Shown in pieces: positions 27,023 through 38,673 of a stretch of 64,000 nucleotides of DNA. The stretch is taken from NCBI RefSeq assembly GCF_020536995.1, contig NW_026273370.1, forward strand, positions 124,001 to 188,000, written 5' to 3'. Both the position numbers and the translations under genes were made by a program. The notes below the pieces were generated by a model. It was given only the letters and a program-made list of their open reading frames with translations, did not search any database and was not told where the DNA came from. Origin of the DNA: Dreissena polymorpha (Eukaryota; Mollusca; Bivalvia; Myida; Dreissenidae). How positions within the stretch are numbered: the stretch's first letter is position 1; every line of letters begins with the position of its first letter.

Positions 27023-28170
27023 AGAAGTGGATCCCGAGTTCGATTTCCGACCGGCCCTATAACTTTTGTCAATATTGAAACTGAAATTATTCCTAGGTCC
27101 ATTCTAACCTCAACTTTTATTCCACTAGGGTAGTGCAAAAGCTAATGCAAAAGTGATCTGCCTTTTGTACTGGTGAACCAGCCTTCTCATAACAATGTAT
27201 GCAACTTAACTTTCCAACTGCATGTGACTAACGGGCGGCTGAATAATGTGAAAGGCCCAGACAAACAAGGATCCCATTTTATAAGATTGTAACATCCCTT
27301 GACGTTTAAATATGCAAATGTTCTGACTCGATATCTTATTATTTAACTATGACATACAACATAAAATGTATGTTTTTGCTTGTTTATAAGCCAAAATAGG
27401 TATAGTTCTATCGGTAACACCTTATCGTGGTGTTCTCAAAAAGGCTCGTACGTACTTTACAAGTCATTACCAATATAACCGTTCTAGTACAAAGGAAGGG
27501 CTTCTCTTGCTGATAAGACAACACTTCATATGGTCGACTAATTAGCCGTCAGTGGTTAGCAAATGCATTCAATGCAAAGATTTTATTGCAAGTTAACGTC
27601 CTCGAGACCACACTCCAGACGTAAAATACTAGTATACCCATTGACATTCCTGTTATAACATACATGTCAGTCGTATTTTAATTATTAGCAAGGGCAAACA
27701 CATGCTATGCTCTTTTTCATAAATAAATATAGTTTTACATTTTAATGTCGCAGTCTGACTTTTGTCACATTGCCGCGAATGTATATATTGAAAGACAATA
27801 TTTCTGAAGTTAACGCGTCTTTCCTCTTCTTGCATACGAACTAAGCGTGTTTTGCTTGATTTACGATTGTCCTATAAAATCTGAAATAAAGAAGAAAAAT
27901 CGCTTATTTAGCATACATGGTGAGATTGCGTGGACGCATATTTGCTTCAACTTTAATGACCGAAAACATATAGTAGGTATTTAATTGCCAATTTTAAATG
28001 GGTCTTAAATTGGTACCATGATGTGGAAGCATAACAGTTTGCTTCAGGAAACTTATTGATATGCCCTCATAATTATATCGTTTGCAAAACCAAACCTAGT
28101 CTTCTTATCATGAATTGCGCCCATGCGATTTCTTTGTATGCAATTGTTAGATTCACACAAAGCACTTCGG
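27023..28170. other. No gene seen; upstream flank of the C1q gene
   Basis: Nothing recognisable. The promoter of the following C1q gene presumably lies at its right end, but no clear TATA box or start site can be named. Confidence 0.4.
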
Positions 28171-28176
28171 CTAATT

Positions 28177-31100
28177 ATGGGGAATCTGAAAGCATTTATT
28201 TTGGCTTATATTTTTGCCGTGGTTTGCTTTGCAGAAAGCAGTGCAGATGGCGTGAACAATGACGTCTTGGTTTTGCAACGACTTTCAACGCTGGAAAGGG
28301 AGCTACATGAAACGAGAAAGGAGCTACGTGAGTCCAGAATTGATCACGCAAAATCGACCGAATTGCTGACAAGGGAAATTCTTGATTCTAGATTCGAGCA
28401 CGAAAGTACTACAAAAAAGCTGGTAAACGAGCTGAGCGATACCAGAGCAGAGCTCAATGCTTTGGAAACACATGTTCAGTGAAATGGCGTCTACAAATAA
28501 TGAGTTCAATGAATCGAGGTAAAGGATAATAAGGTTTTTTGTCATGATGACTATACGTTTTCCCTTTATAAAATGTTTGCTTACAAACATCTGATCACTT
28601 GTTGCAATAATTATGCATGAAGCTAAGAAAAAGTTATTAAGTGTTAATTTACGGTTAAAAAGTTTTATTTTAAAAAATCCCCATTGACACAAAACGATTC
28701 ATTTGTTTCATGTATCCTCTTACTCAGTTGTTTATGAAGACCGGGTTTGCGAGTAAATCATAGTTGACTTATCATTAATTTCCAGCAGTGACCACAAAAT
28801 GCCGAATGCTGTACTTGCACGAGGTAAGATTTCTTAAGTTTAATTTGCAATGCTTTTACCGTAGCGCTTTATATGAATACAAATTAAAATGGTTTATACA
28901 ATATAATAAGATCCTTAAATTCTAAAACTAAGGAACATTATTTTGAAATTTTAAGCAAACATATTTGTGTTTGAGGTTTTAGTTATTATGGTGAGCTGAT
29001 AAGATGGATTCCTGTCTAGCGTCGTGTACCGTGTTGTGCGTGTCATCTGTCATGTTTTGAACAATCCCTTCAAACCAATTCAGTAACGAACTTTTTCAAT
29101 TTTTAATTTTCATTAATCATCACTGGAATTATTATTGCCTTAACGGTTCACATAATATTTCAAAAAGTTTGGTTTCGCTGCCAATGTTGGTCTCCTAAGC
29201 TAAAACGATTCAGAAGTGGAAACTTTAAAATTCGATCTAAAACCGAAAGCTCAGAGTTGTATTATTTATTTTGTAACATGATATAATGGTCTTCGCAGAG
29301 TGTGTTGAAATCCACTAGTAGTATTAACCTTGGTCCGCCATGTTTTCATTGTATGTATAGAGATAAATTGAAAAATTGAACACTGTTAACAATTCTCATA
29401 TAAAAACGGAATGTCTAGACGATGGGTACGTAAAAGTATTTGGGGTCCTCTATCAGGTTTGCTGGAATCATGCGCATGGGACTACAATTTGGTAACATGT
29501 TTTCCTTATATTTGCAATTTTGAAACAAAAAAGTCTCACCTAAAAACACAAAGCCCATGTTATTTTGTATGTGACCTTGTAGTCTTCTACTGATATAATT
29601 AAAATCTTGACTTTGTAAACAAAACGCCCATGGTAGATTGTTATACTGGATGTACAGAGGCACAGTTTGATCACCATAGTATCACAACATTAACTCGGAT
29701 TAGTTCTTCAGAACCAGATTGGTCCTTTTGGTAAAGGTTCACCAAAACATTTCAACTTGTACGTAAACAACTTTGGAAAAAAACAATTGTTTAAAAAATA
29801 TTTTTCTCATCTCATCAATTATATTCACTGTTTCATAATGGTAAATTAAAACATGAGTGCATGGCAAGCGTATTGTTAATTCTTGAGTTTACTGTCATAT
29901 TTCGTTCCTACTGATGAATTATTACCAGTGTATCCTCATTCAAGAAATCATAACAGCTAAACAGGACATTATACAGGTACTACGCTCCAATAGTTGTTTT
30001 CTCATGTAGTAAGAATAATAAAATGAGTGAAATGTTAGCTAAGACTGTTTTAGATAAACTAGCATTTTTTTATAGCAACATACGTAAACTATTGTCGACA
30101 TCGAATAGTCCGTTGTTTCGGATAATATTTGGTTCGTTAATGTGTTTTTTAATTATCATTTGATTGTTTGATCTTTGTAATTTTCTTTCTGTCATATCAT
30201 GGTAATTCTGTGCAAATTTCTCGTTTTTATGCTTGAGACCTTGTACACACCTTACATTATCTTACAACAGCCTTACCTGAATATGAGGTAGTAGGGGAAT
30301 GACCTCAGTCATAATTTCACAACCAATAACCACACAAGTGGTGTTGTCAAACTGTGAATCGAACCTGCGATATATTGTCAAGAGCTCTACGACCAAAGCT
30401 AGCCGACATGTCGACTTTTTTTTAATTAAGCGACTTATTATGGTTAAGCCCTCACAATACGACGTCTTTTTAGCCATCATAACTGCAATATTAACTTACA
30501 TTTATGTATAACAAACTGATTGTTCCAGCCTCGAGGCAAACTGGAGCCTACGCCGCATTCACGGCATATTTGGATCATACTGTCCAACACCTGGGCATCG
30601 GTCAGACGATTATATTTAACCGGATCCATTTGAACATGGGCAACGCATACAACCAATTCACGGGTACAGATTTGTCTAAGATTCAACTGATTCACCTGGG
30701 AGCATGTATCTAAGTGTTTACCGGTTCTCAAGTCAGTTTTATCTTAGGGTTAAACGTTCATTCTGAACATTATTCTAAGCTTCACAATAAGCTTTTATCT
30801 ACGCGTTTACCGGTTTACAGGTGATGATTTGTCTTAAATTAAACCGATTTATTGGTGAGGATTTATCTACTATAAGCCAGATTTCAGATAAGGATTTTTT
30901 AAAGTTTATATACCAATAGCAAAATCATTATATAGAAAACCAATAGCAACATTATTATATATGTATAGTAACACAAGTAAAGGAATTATTATTTTGATTT
31001 TTACTTCTCTAATGTAATCTGCAGTCCCCCGTTTTTTTATTTAAAAAGCAATCGATGGAAGGCGCACAACAACCATTTTGTGCCTATTCGGTTTACACGG

Positions 31101-32517
31101 TTTTAATAACAACCAATATACTTAGGGTCAATTGTGTTCGTTGAGTGCGGTTTTAAACCCGAGCAAAATGATCAGTATTGGTTGCTGGTTTTCATGTTTT
31201 CTGTCGTCGACGTCCGGCTGTCGCATACCTTAAAATAAATTCTACAGGATTCAACTTCAAAACACAAGTATAAATTCTAAATGGTGCTTATCTTGCAATG
31301 TATACGATATACGATCCGAGCTATTTACTTGACATTCTCAATGTTGGCAAGAACAGTGCATAAGAAACATAACTCCTGCTAACATAATGTCAAAGCAATT
31401 GTATGTGATATTTTATACAGGGCACAGCTCCACGTCATAGGCATCATGCTTACATTGTTAGCAAACCTGTTTTTAACAATAATGTTTAATTTAAACTGCC
31501 TATGTCTCCGGTCTCATCAATGCGTTATTAGGTAAATGGATGAGGCTATATTTATGTGGTAACTGGTCAACAAGTGAGAATTTATCTAATGTGCGAACAT
31601 ATTCACATTGGTGAATATATCTTAGGTTAAAGTCGTTTTCTTATAAATCATGTGTAATAGTGAATATCGAAAATAAATGTACGTTTGAACATGTTAAAGC
31701 TTCAACATGTCATGACGTTTTATTGATCGGAAAAAAATACGTAAAAGTAATCAAACAATATTCTGATTAACGTGCAGCGGAAACTTTGCATTTAACCATT
31801 GCCTAGTTTGCCGAGAGAACAGATACAAGATTTTAAAAAAACGAATATATTTTATATTTCGGCGGTGCGCATGGTGGCTCGTTGCTGGGCACCACCGCCG
31901 CACTATTTGTAGCTAATTGTCGTCCTTCTGTTTCGGTGCCATGTTTGCCTTAAACGCGATATTCGCCGGAACGATAAGGAAGAAATCACCAACCATATAA
32001 TATGTAAATGCTCAACAGACAAAATAAATATGCTACAGGATCAGTCTTCGAAGTACTACCTAAATCGAAAACAATTAGGAGTTCATCAACCATGTAAAAG
32101 TAACATTTCACTTGCGTTGGGCTTTCCGAACCTTGAACACAGTAAACAAAAACATAAGACGAAAAAGATAGTTTTAACATATCATTATAGCAACTATAAA
32201 AATTGTCCATTTAAACAGGTATTTTCACATGCCCAGTCGACGGAATGTACGTGTTCAGCTTCTTCATCTGCAACACTCACACGCTCCAAGTGGTCGCTGA
32301 ATTGTTAATGGATAACACAAAGATCCTCCATGCAATAGCTGATGCCGAAGGCCAAACCTCTGGCTTTGCTGAGGTCCAAGGGGGGAACCTCGCTGTCGTA
32401 TATTGTGGTCAAGGTTCCGGTGTCCGGGTGACCAATGTGCGATGGGCCGGCGGCCAAGTGTTAGGCGACGATGCCACTTCCCGCTTTTCTTCATTTTCTG
32501 GTTTTCTCCTTCGTTAA
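28177..32517 (+). CDS. Secreted coiled-coil C1q-domain protein, four exons, one frame offset
   Basis: Exons are 28177-28518, 28786-28823, 30529-30663 and 32219-32517. ATG 28177 opens a signal peptide (MGNLKAFILAYIFAVVCFA). A charged helical region rich in Glu/Arg/Leu heptads (about residues 28-105) is a likely oligomerising coiled coil. Exon 2 adds HKMPNAVLARG. Exon 3 gives the first half of the C1q domain (YAAFTAYLDH, GIGQTIIFNRIHLNMGNAYN). Exon 4 gives the second half (GIFTCPVDGMYVFSFF, GGNLAVVYC, VRVTNVRWAGG, SSFSGFLLR, stop). Later junctions agree in phase. Exon 1 meets TGA 28480-28482, while the next frame continues MFSEMASTNNEFNES to a good donor. Total exon length is one base over a multiple of three, so a single extra base in exon 1 (polymorphism, assembly error or real damage) is the simplest reading. 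Expected length about 270 residues. C1q-domain proteins act as secreted recognition molecules in bivalves. Confidence 0.85.
30250..30500 (-). mobile_element. tRNA-like SINE in C1q intron (duplicated with the gene)
   Basis: The minus strand shows GGCTAGCTTTGGTCGTAGAG (A-box-like), then CGCAGGTTCGATTCACAG (B-box-like), followed by an ACCACTTGTGTGG body and a pyrimidine-rich tail. The same block stands at 35400-35600 in the decayed C1q copy, so the insertion predates the duplication. Confidence 0.55.
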
Positions 32518-32775
32518 TAAAGCGAATTGTCGACTGCATGTCTTTCCATTATGAATCAAATCCATATTATAAATCACATGTTTGTTAAACATAAAGCAAA
32601 CACTAATGTGTGATTTAAGAACAAGATAATATTAGCCTGAAAATCCTATTGTTATAGACGTGTTTTCCTAAATACATGACTAAAACCATAAGTGCTTGTT
32701 GATAAACTGACTAGCGGGTGTAGAAAAAAAGAATAATACATAAATGAAAGCCTCAAAGTAGCTCATTACGAGTCT

Positions 32776-32939
32776 TTATCTGACGTTTGTTAACTGTATC
32801 AAAACTTGATATAACTCAGAAAAATCAGAGAATGTCATCAGTTGGACATCAGACACTCCGTAAATTTTCATGTCGCCATACCGTATGTAGTCAGCCAAGA
32901 CGCTGATGCGAGCTTTACAATACACGATTGCCATGTTGC
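32776..32939 (-). CDS. C1q-like C-terminal exon of a separate minus-strand gene
   Basis: After an acceptor (TTTATGTAG, exon from 32939 downward) the minus strand reads GNMAIVYCKARISVLADYIR, then YGDMKIYGVSDVQLMTFSDF and a short tail ending at 32776. It lines up with the last part of the C1q exon at 32219-32517 (GGNLAVVYC..., VRVTNVRWAGG..., FSSFSGFLL): same spacing of the VYC strand, the G-x-x-V/I-x-G turn and the final F-S-x-F. Similarity is weak but co-linear. Upstream exons would be above 33000 on the minus strand and were not found; an insertion at 33289-34043 may separate them. Could be a relic. Confidence 0.4.
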
Positions 32940-33288
32940 CTACATAAATCCAAAACACAGATAAGTGATGTAGGCTTTCATTTCTTGAACGCATTAAGGA
33001 AGCGGAAATAAGCATTAATCAATTGAGTTGACACGGTTCTTAAAGAGCTCGAATGTAAAAGAAAATATGCATAATGTGTCCAATCCAAACACGGTTATAC
33101 TCAAAATCGTATTTACCAGCCGCTCTCGACTTCTACCGATCTTGACATATGGAATCTAAGTATAATCTGTTTATCAGATAAATTTGCCACATGCGCGTAC
33201 AATAACTGGGAGCTTTTCAAATAACCCTCTTGTCCGTCGTGCAATAAAAGTTAATAGGTTTCGTGACAATATGAATGTCCCAATTTTA

Positions 33289-34043
33289 GGGGTATTCCAC
33301 TACGACCCGATTCCCCACGGTTTGTCCCGATTTCCAATATTTTTATGTCGGGGACATTCGTTGATCAATCGGCGAAGGTCCTAACTCATTCGTAGCTAGT
33401 CGTGGGCCGGTCGTAAGTGATTCCTGCAACTCGTGAGCTCCTGAAAAATAGTGGCCAGCTTTTAAAACGTGTATTAAAATTTGGCCAGGACCTCCAATAC
33501 TGAATTAAATCGCAGTTGACTCGTAACAGCGTCGTAGTGCGTTCTTGGGCGTCGTAATGGAATCGTGGGTAATTCGTGACTCAATCGGGAAATCGGTGAT
33601 CACGTGAGCTATCTACGAAACAGCTACGAATGTGTCAAGACTCTCACGAGTTAACCCCGAGTGAGTTGCGAGCCCGCTAAGATTATCGCGAATTAGATCA
33701 AGACTCTCACGAGTTCACCCGAGTGAGTTGCGAACCCGCTAAGATTCTCGCGAATTAGATCAATATTAATAGATATTGGCTTCTAATTCATAGGTGCGTT
33801 CGGTGAGGTCCTAGCTTAGTCGTGACCGATCTGCATCGTTCGTAGTACAGTCGCAGGAGATTCTTACACATCGTAGAGAAGTCGCGACCCTATTCGTAAG
33901 ACTTCAACCGAACCCCACGATTCGTCGTAACTCAATCGTACCAGTGTCGTAACTGAATCGTAGACTGTCACGACTCTTCCAGATTTAATAAATATGATAA
34001 ATCGAAGCGAATCGTGGGCTTGTTTTCTTAGTGGAATAGGGCC
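33289..34043. mobile_element. Inverted-repeat element with GTATTCCACTA ends and internal repeats
   Basis: The left end GGGGTATTCCACTACGACCC faces the right end TTCTTAGTGGAATAGGGCC, giving a terminal inverted repeat of about 13-15 bp. The inside is built of short variants of TCGTAACTCAATCGT and TCACGAGTT and holds a clear tandem pair of 62-63 bp units (33635-33697 and 33698-33759). It is richer in CpG than its surroundings. No coding capacity; a non-autonomous DNA element grown from short repeats. Confidence 0.6.
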
Positions 34044-36049
34044 ATTTGGTAGCAAGCACGAACGACAAACAATTGCTACGACCCACTTATACCATTTTCA
34101 CCCCATCGTTTAGGATTGGTCCCGACCATCTTTTGCAAGTGTAAAATAGATTATATAGACAGCTTCTACGGGCGGCTTTATGTCTTTAAACAGAAATAGC
34201 AAATGTTTTGTTTAACGTATTGGAACAAAAGTATTACCTTTTTCGGCGGTATTTATAAATGCTAAAGAAAACGATGGGTTAATGTAATATTTTTAATAAT
34301 GTTCTAACGAATAGCGTAATGTGCAGTATGTTGCGTGTAAACTTGTCAGGTCTCAAACGATCTGCTTCATACAATTCTCGCCTGAAATTGATACATTTAT
34401 CTTTATAGAAATGATTATTGCCTGGCAGTTTTACAAAAGTGTTCAAATCGTCCAGCTGCATATGTAGATAACTAAAAGTAGAAAGATTTCTGGAGAAACC
34501 TGAAACATCTTCTCTGGAACGGCAAAGTTATTTTTAATTTAGGTATATGCTCGCAGAATTAGTTTTAAACATTCCTTGGTGTTAAACTCGGCCCGCTCTG
34601 TTTTCATTTATATGTAATGAACAGTTAAAGCACATAGGCTTATTGTGAAAACTTAAAAATATTCTCATTTGAAATATTAAGGTCCAGGCGATTGTTATGT
34701 AAAAATACTAGGTACTCTATACTTATTTTGTTGAAATCATACCCTTCGGCCCACATGTTTTCAACTCGTTTCCCTTATAATGAAAAAAAGTATCATCTGA
34801 AAACACAAAGCATAAGGGTTGGGTATTGACATGTATCATCATATTGAAGTCTTTTACTGAAGTTATTGAATTATTGACTTTGAGAACAAAACTGTTATCC
34901 TTGATATACAGATTAAAAGCTAGTCAAACTATAATCACTATCGTAACACGATGTGAAGTCAGGTGAGTGATTCAGGCCATCATTGTTGTTTTTTTCCAAC
35001 ACATTTTATTTTAAGATTGCAGACAAGTGCACATACAATATGAAATATGACAAGAATAACTTGCAAACAGACACAACGAAACGACAATTAAAAATACATT
35101 TAATGCATCCACCATATATCGTAAGTCATATATAATAGTAATCAACGACAAACAAATCATATAAGTAAGTGAAGTATAAAGTAAACTTTAAATAAGTAGA
35201 TGTGTATTGAAAAACATGTACGAGCAACATAAAACAGAAAAAAGGATATTTTCTAGTGTATATAGACAACAAAGAATGTCTACATTGTAATAACAGATAG
35301 AAAGACTTAGAGAAACAATAATAGGTGCATATAGTATAATATATTTTATAACGCATAGGTCCATCATAAGCTTGAGCACTTATACTCACCATACAGAATA
35401 TATGTCAATTACTTATATTTGCCATACCTGAAGCTGAGGAACCTGGAGAATGGCCTCATACATACTCTACGACCAATTTCCACACAAGTGGTGTGGCCAG
35501 GCTGGTTATCGAACCTGCCATCACCTAATTTGTTATCAAGAGCCTTACGAAGTGAACTAGCCTACATGTTTACATATCTTGTTAAAGGGACGCCTTCGTA
35601 GCCATTATAAAGGTAATCTTAATAAAGATTTATTTTTAAAACTTATCATTCCAGCTTCAATGCAAACTGGCACCAAATAATTCTCGGCATTTTGTGTCAT
35701 AAAATCCAACACATGGCAATCGGTCAGACGATTATTTTTAAGCAGGTCCACTGTACATTGGAAACGCATATAACCGATTCACATGTGAGTATTTGTATAT
35801 TATTTAACTCGTTGACGTGTGAGCTTTTATTTAAAAGCGTACCTGTTCACAACTGGCAATTATCTAAGTATTAACCACTATATATGTCAGCGTTAAACTC
35901 AGTTTTAACTGGTTCACAGTCAGCTTTTGTCTAAGCCTTAACAGGTTCACAGACGATGATGTGGCTACTTGTCTTATCAAGTTCAAAAGATAATGTATGC
36001 TAAATTAAGGTGATGGGCTGTAGAAAGCATGACACAGTTTTTTAGAGTT

Positions 36050-37495
36050 ATTGCACTTTCTTAATGTATTCACTATTCAAATAAATGGTGCAAATCTAGC
36101 AAGTATCCGAGATTTTGACTCGACATGTCATCGACTTTAACTTTGAAATTGTGAATTTTCCGTTCCTAGATGGCAACATCCCTAAAGGTCCATCCTATGG
36201 TATTTACATTTCGCAGTTGGTACGTTATTCCAGAGCATGTTCATGTATTCAAGATTTTAATGATCGTAATCGCATATTAACAAAGAAAGTGCTAAAAAAA
36301 GGTTTTCTGTATCATAACCTTAGTAATAAATTCGCTAAATTTCACTCAAAGTATGGTGATTTAATTTCTAAATATAATGTTTCTTTAAAATGGCATTTAA
36401 CTAATGGATTTCCACACCCATCATTTTATGGAGATGTTTTGAAGCGTGTTTGCAAATTAATATATCTTAAAGGAAATGTTAATATTAAAGTTTTCAATTT
36501 AATAAACTCATTTATATCAAAAGGATATGATGTTAACTTACTTAAAAACACGTGCTTCTTGTTAGTTTTCGATTCACTATATCTTTCTTCTCTTAAAATT
36601 TGGAATCATTAATGGTATTACCATTTTATACGTCTGATTCTTAAATATATAATCACCGTAGCTGGTTTCATTGGTTATTCAATTTTACTGTACCACCCAT
36701 GTAATATTTTTATTTTAATATTACAGTACTGCCCCTGGATTTTGTTCACGTCATCGTGTCTTCGCTTGTCAATTACGCCATATGATACTCTCTCTCTGTT
36801 CCTGGCTAAATTGATTTTTGTGACGTCATCGCTTTTATCATGTTTCATACCACATACTTTAACTTTTTTAATCTACATGCATAGGTCATTGAGTTTAAAA
36901 CGTTCAATTTTAATTATATTTTCTCTCTAACAGGCGTTTCTTGTTTGATTTATTTTTTTGCAGTCACATAAACAACCAAGCTATGCAATATGGATCTTTT
37001 ACACCCATTATTGCTGCTTCTTCCTGTATGTGCGCGATGATGAACTGAAATATTAACTTCATGACGCTATATTCTAAAAACTGTTTCTATAAAGAAGGAA
37101 TGTAGTTGATACTTGTTCGTAGTTTCATTTCATAGTTCCTCAAAAAGTTGTAACTCTGTTGCTCTGGTATCTTTCCTACTATTGAGTAATTAAACGGTAA
37201 TTAAATTGAATGCGCTTTAATTCCCTTTTATTATTGTTTAATTTGATTTACAATGCTATGAGGTTAATTTTCATTTACACGTAAATGTATCATGAATATT
37301 GCTGGGCCAAGTGTGAGGTTGAGCGCTCTATAACCGGTTTAAACCCCCCATTGACCGTTCCAAGGCGGTGACCCCAGCTTTATTCTTATATGTGTTTATG
37401 TTGTTTTGTATTGTGCTGTTTTGTGCTGTTTTGTACTGTTTGGGCAATCGGTCACTTGCCTTAAATAAAGGACCAACTAATTGTTTATAATAAAA
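36050..37495 (+). mobile_element. Retroelement tail: reverse-transcriptase C-terminal region and 3' UTR (fossil)
   Basis: An open frame ending at 36612 carries the C-terminal block seen in many animal retroelement polyproteins: DGNIPKGPSYGIYISQLVRY, SRACSCIQDFNDRN, ILTKKVLKKGF, then a basic helix region. The following ~870 bp is non-coding and ends in GGGCAATCGGTCACTTGCC and TTAAATAAAGGACCAACTAA, which looks like the element's 3' terminus. Catalytic RT motifs are absent, so it is a 5'-truncated copy. The class (LINE or a related group) is inferred. It sits inside the decayed C1q copy, hence is younger than that duplication. Confidence 0.6.
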
Positions 37496-37639
37496 ATTCA
37501 AAACTGCTCCAGCAGCAGAAGTTTCACTTCTTTATAATGGGTAGAGAGATCTACATGATGACAAGTACCGTACATAATCATATGAATGAATACATAAAAG
37601 GTAAGGCCCTATAAAAGAGCAGAGTATTTCTCAAACTAG

Positions 37640-38105
37640 GATTTTAACACAACTCTATCACAATTTAATCTGGGAGACATATAAATATTCCTAAAACGAA
37701 CGCAAATGTAATATATGTAACTCAGATGATATTGAAGACGAATACCATTTTGTAAGTGTATGTCCTCTTTATACAAATATACGAAAAATGTATATTGACA
37801 AATTCTATTATAACCGACTTAGTATGCATACATTTATTCTTTTGTTAACAAATACTAAAACCAACCAAAGTCCTGAATCTCCGCTATATTGTAAAAATGC
37901 TTTTAAAATGATAAATGATAAATTGAATGCAAACGTTGAGTAATATGATGGCCTAAGTGCATTTTTAACACCTTTATATGTACTGTTTTGGTCACTTTCG
38001 TATTACTATGCATGTGCTTATTGCTTATATATTTTCAGTTATGTATATGTAACGATGAACTGGAAATGTTCAGGTTATATGAATAAACTTTCTGTTCTAA
38101 GTATG
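37640..38105 (+). mobile_element. LINE 3' fragment with zinc-knuckle C-terminus
   Basis: The frame 37698-37943 reads RKCNICNSDDIEDEYHFVSV, then CPLYTNIRKMYIDKFYY, ending in a stop, followed by a short 3' UTR closing with GAATAAACTTTCTGTTC. C-x2-C...H...C with IEDEYHF is a common ending of mollusc LINE polyproteins. It is a second, different LINE tail lying next to the one ending at 37495. Confidence 0.65.
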
Positions 38106-38673
38106 TATGGTGTCTGATTTCTGTGCACCACAGTCGTCACGCTCCGGAATGACACGGAAGCGCTCAGATTAAAGAGCTATTGGTCGTCCTTACATGTTGG
38201 CCTAGACCGTTACTCTCGTAGGAAAAGTATGGCATAATCACCCAAAATATAATTTATTATTGCGCGAGAATGTCTTAAAAACAGGAGAAAAAGCATGCGT
38301 TCATCCAACATGTTTAACTAACATTTCACCTATGGGCTTTCCTTGAATACAGTAAACAAACAAAAAATAAGAAGAAAATGTCAGGTTTGGATTATCAATT
38401 TATTAAGTTATTTTAAAAAATTCAAACCGGTACTTTCGAGTGCCCTGTCGACGGAACGTACGTGTATAGCTTCTTCTTGGCGAAAAATAAATATCAACGA
38501 TTGGTCGATGAAATGGTAACTAAAAAAGAATATGTATGCAATAGCTTATACGGGCACCCAATCCTCGAACCATTTACCTCCAGGGCGGGAACCTCGCTGT
38601 CTTGTATTGTCGTCAGGGATCCAGTGTCCGGGTGACAAATGTGCGCTGGAGCGACAAACAAGTGTTTGCATGA

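Larger units (their letters stand above)
34560..38673 (+). pseudogene. Decayed partial copy of the C1q gene (introns plus two C1q exons)
   Basis: This block parallels 29290-32517. Matching landmarks include the intron segment around 29440-29690 (versus 34690-34930), the tRNA-like SINE (30250 versus 35400), the exon 3 equivalent at 35655-35785 (AATCGGTCAGACGATTATTT matches GGTCAGACGATTATATTTAA), and the exon 4 equivalent at 38430-38673. Exon 3 has stops in frame. Exon 4 begins TFECPVDGTYVYSFF but has lost its acceptor AG (ACCG in place of ACAG). It changes frame near 38575-38590 and ends early after VRVTNVRWSDKQVFA. No equivalent of exons 1-2 was found. Two retroelement tails lie in the last intron equivalent. 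A tandem duplicate of the C1q gene, now clearly non-functional. Confidence 0.8.

Noticed and set aside
34279-34461. Minus-strand frame MQLDDLNTFVKLPG..., considered as an upstream exon of the minus C1q gene
   Set aside because: No C1q or coiled-coil pattern, and the splice phase cannot be tied to 32939.
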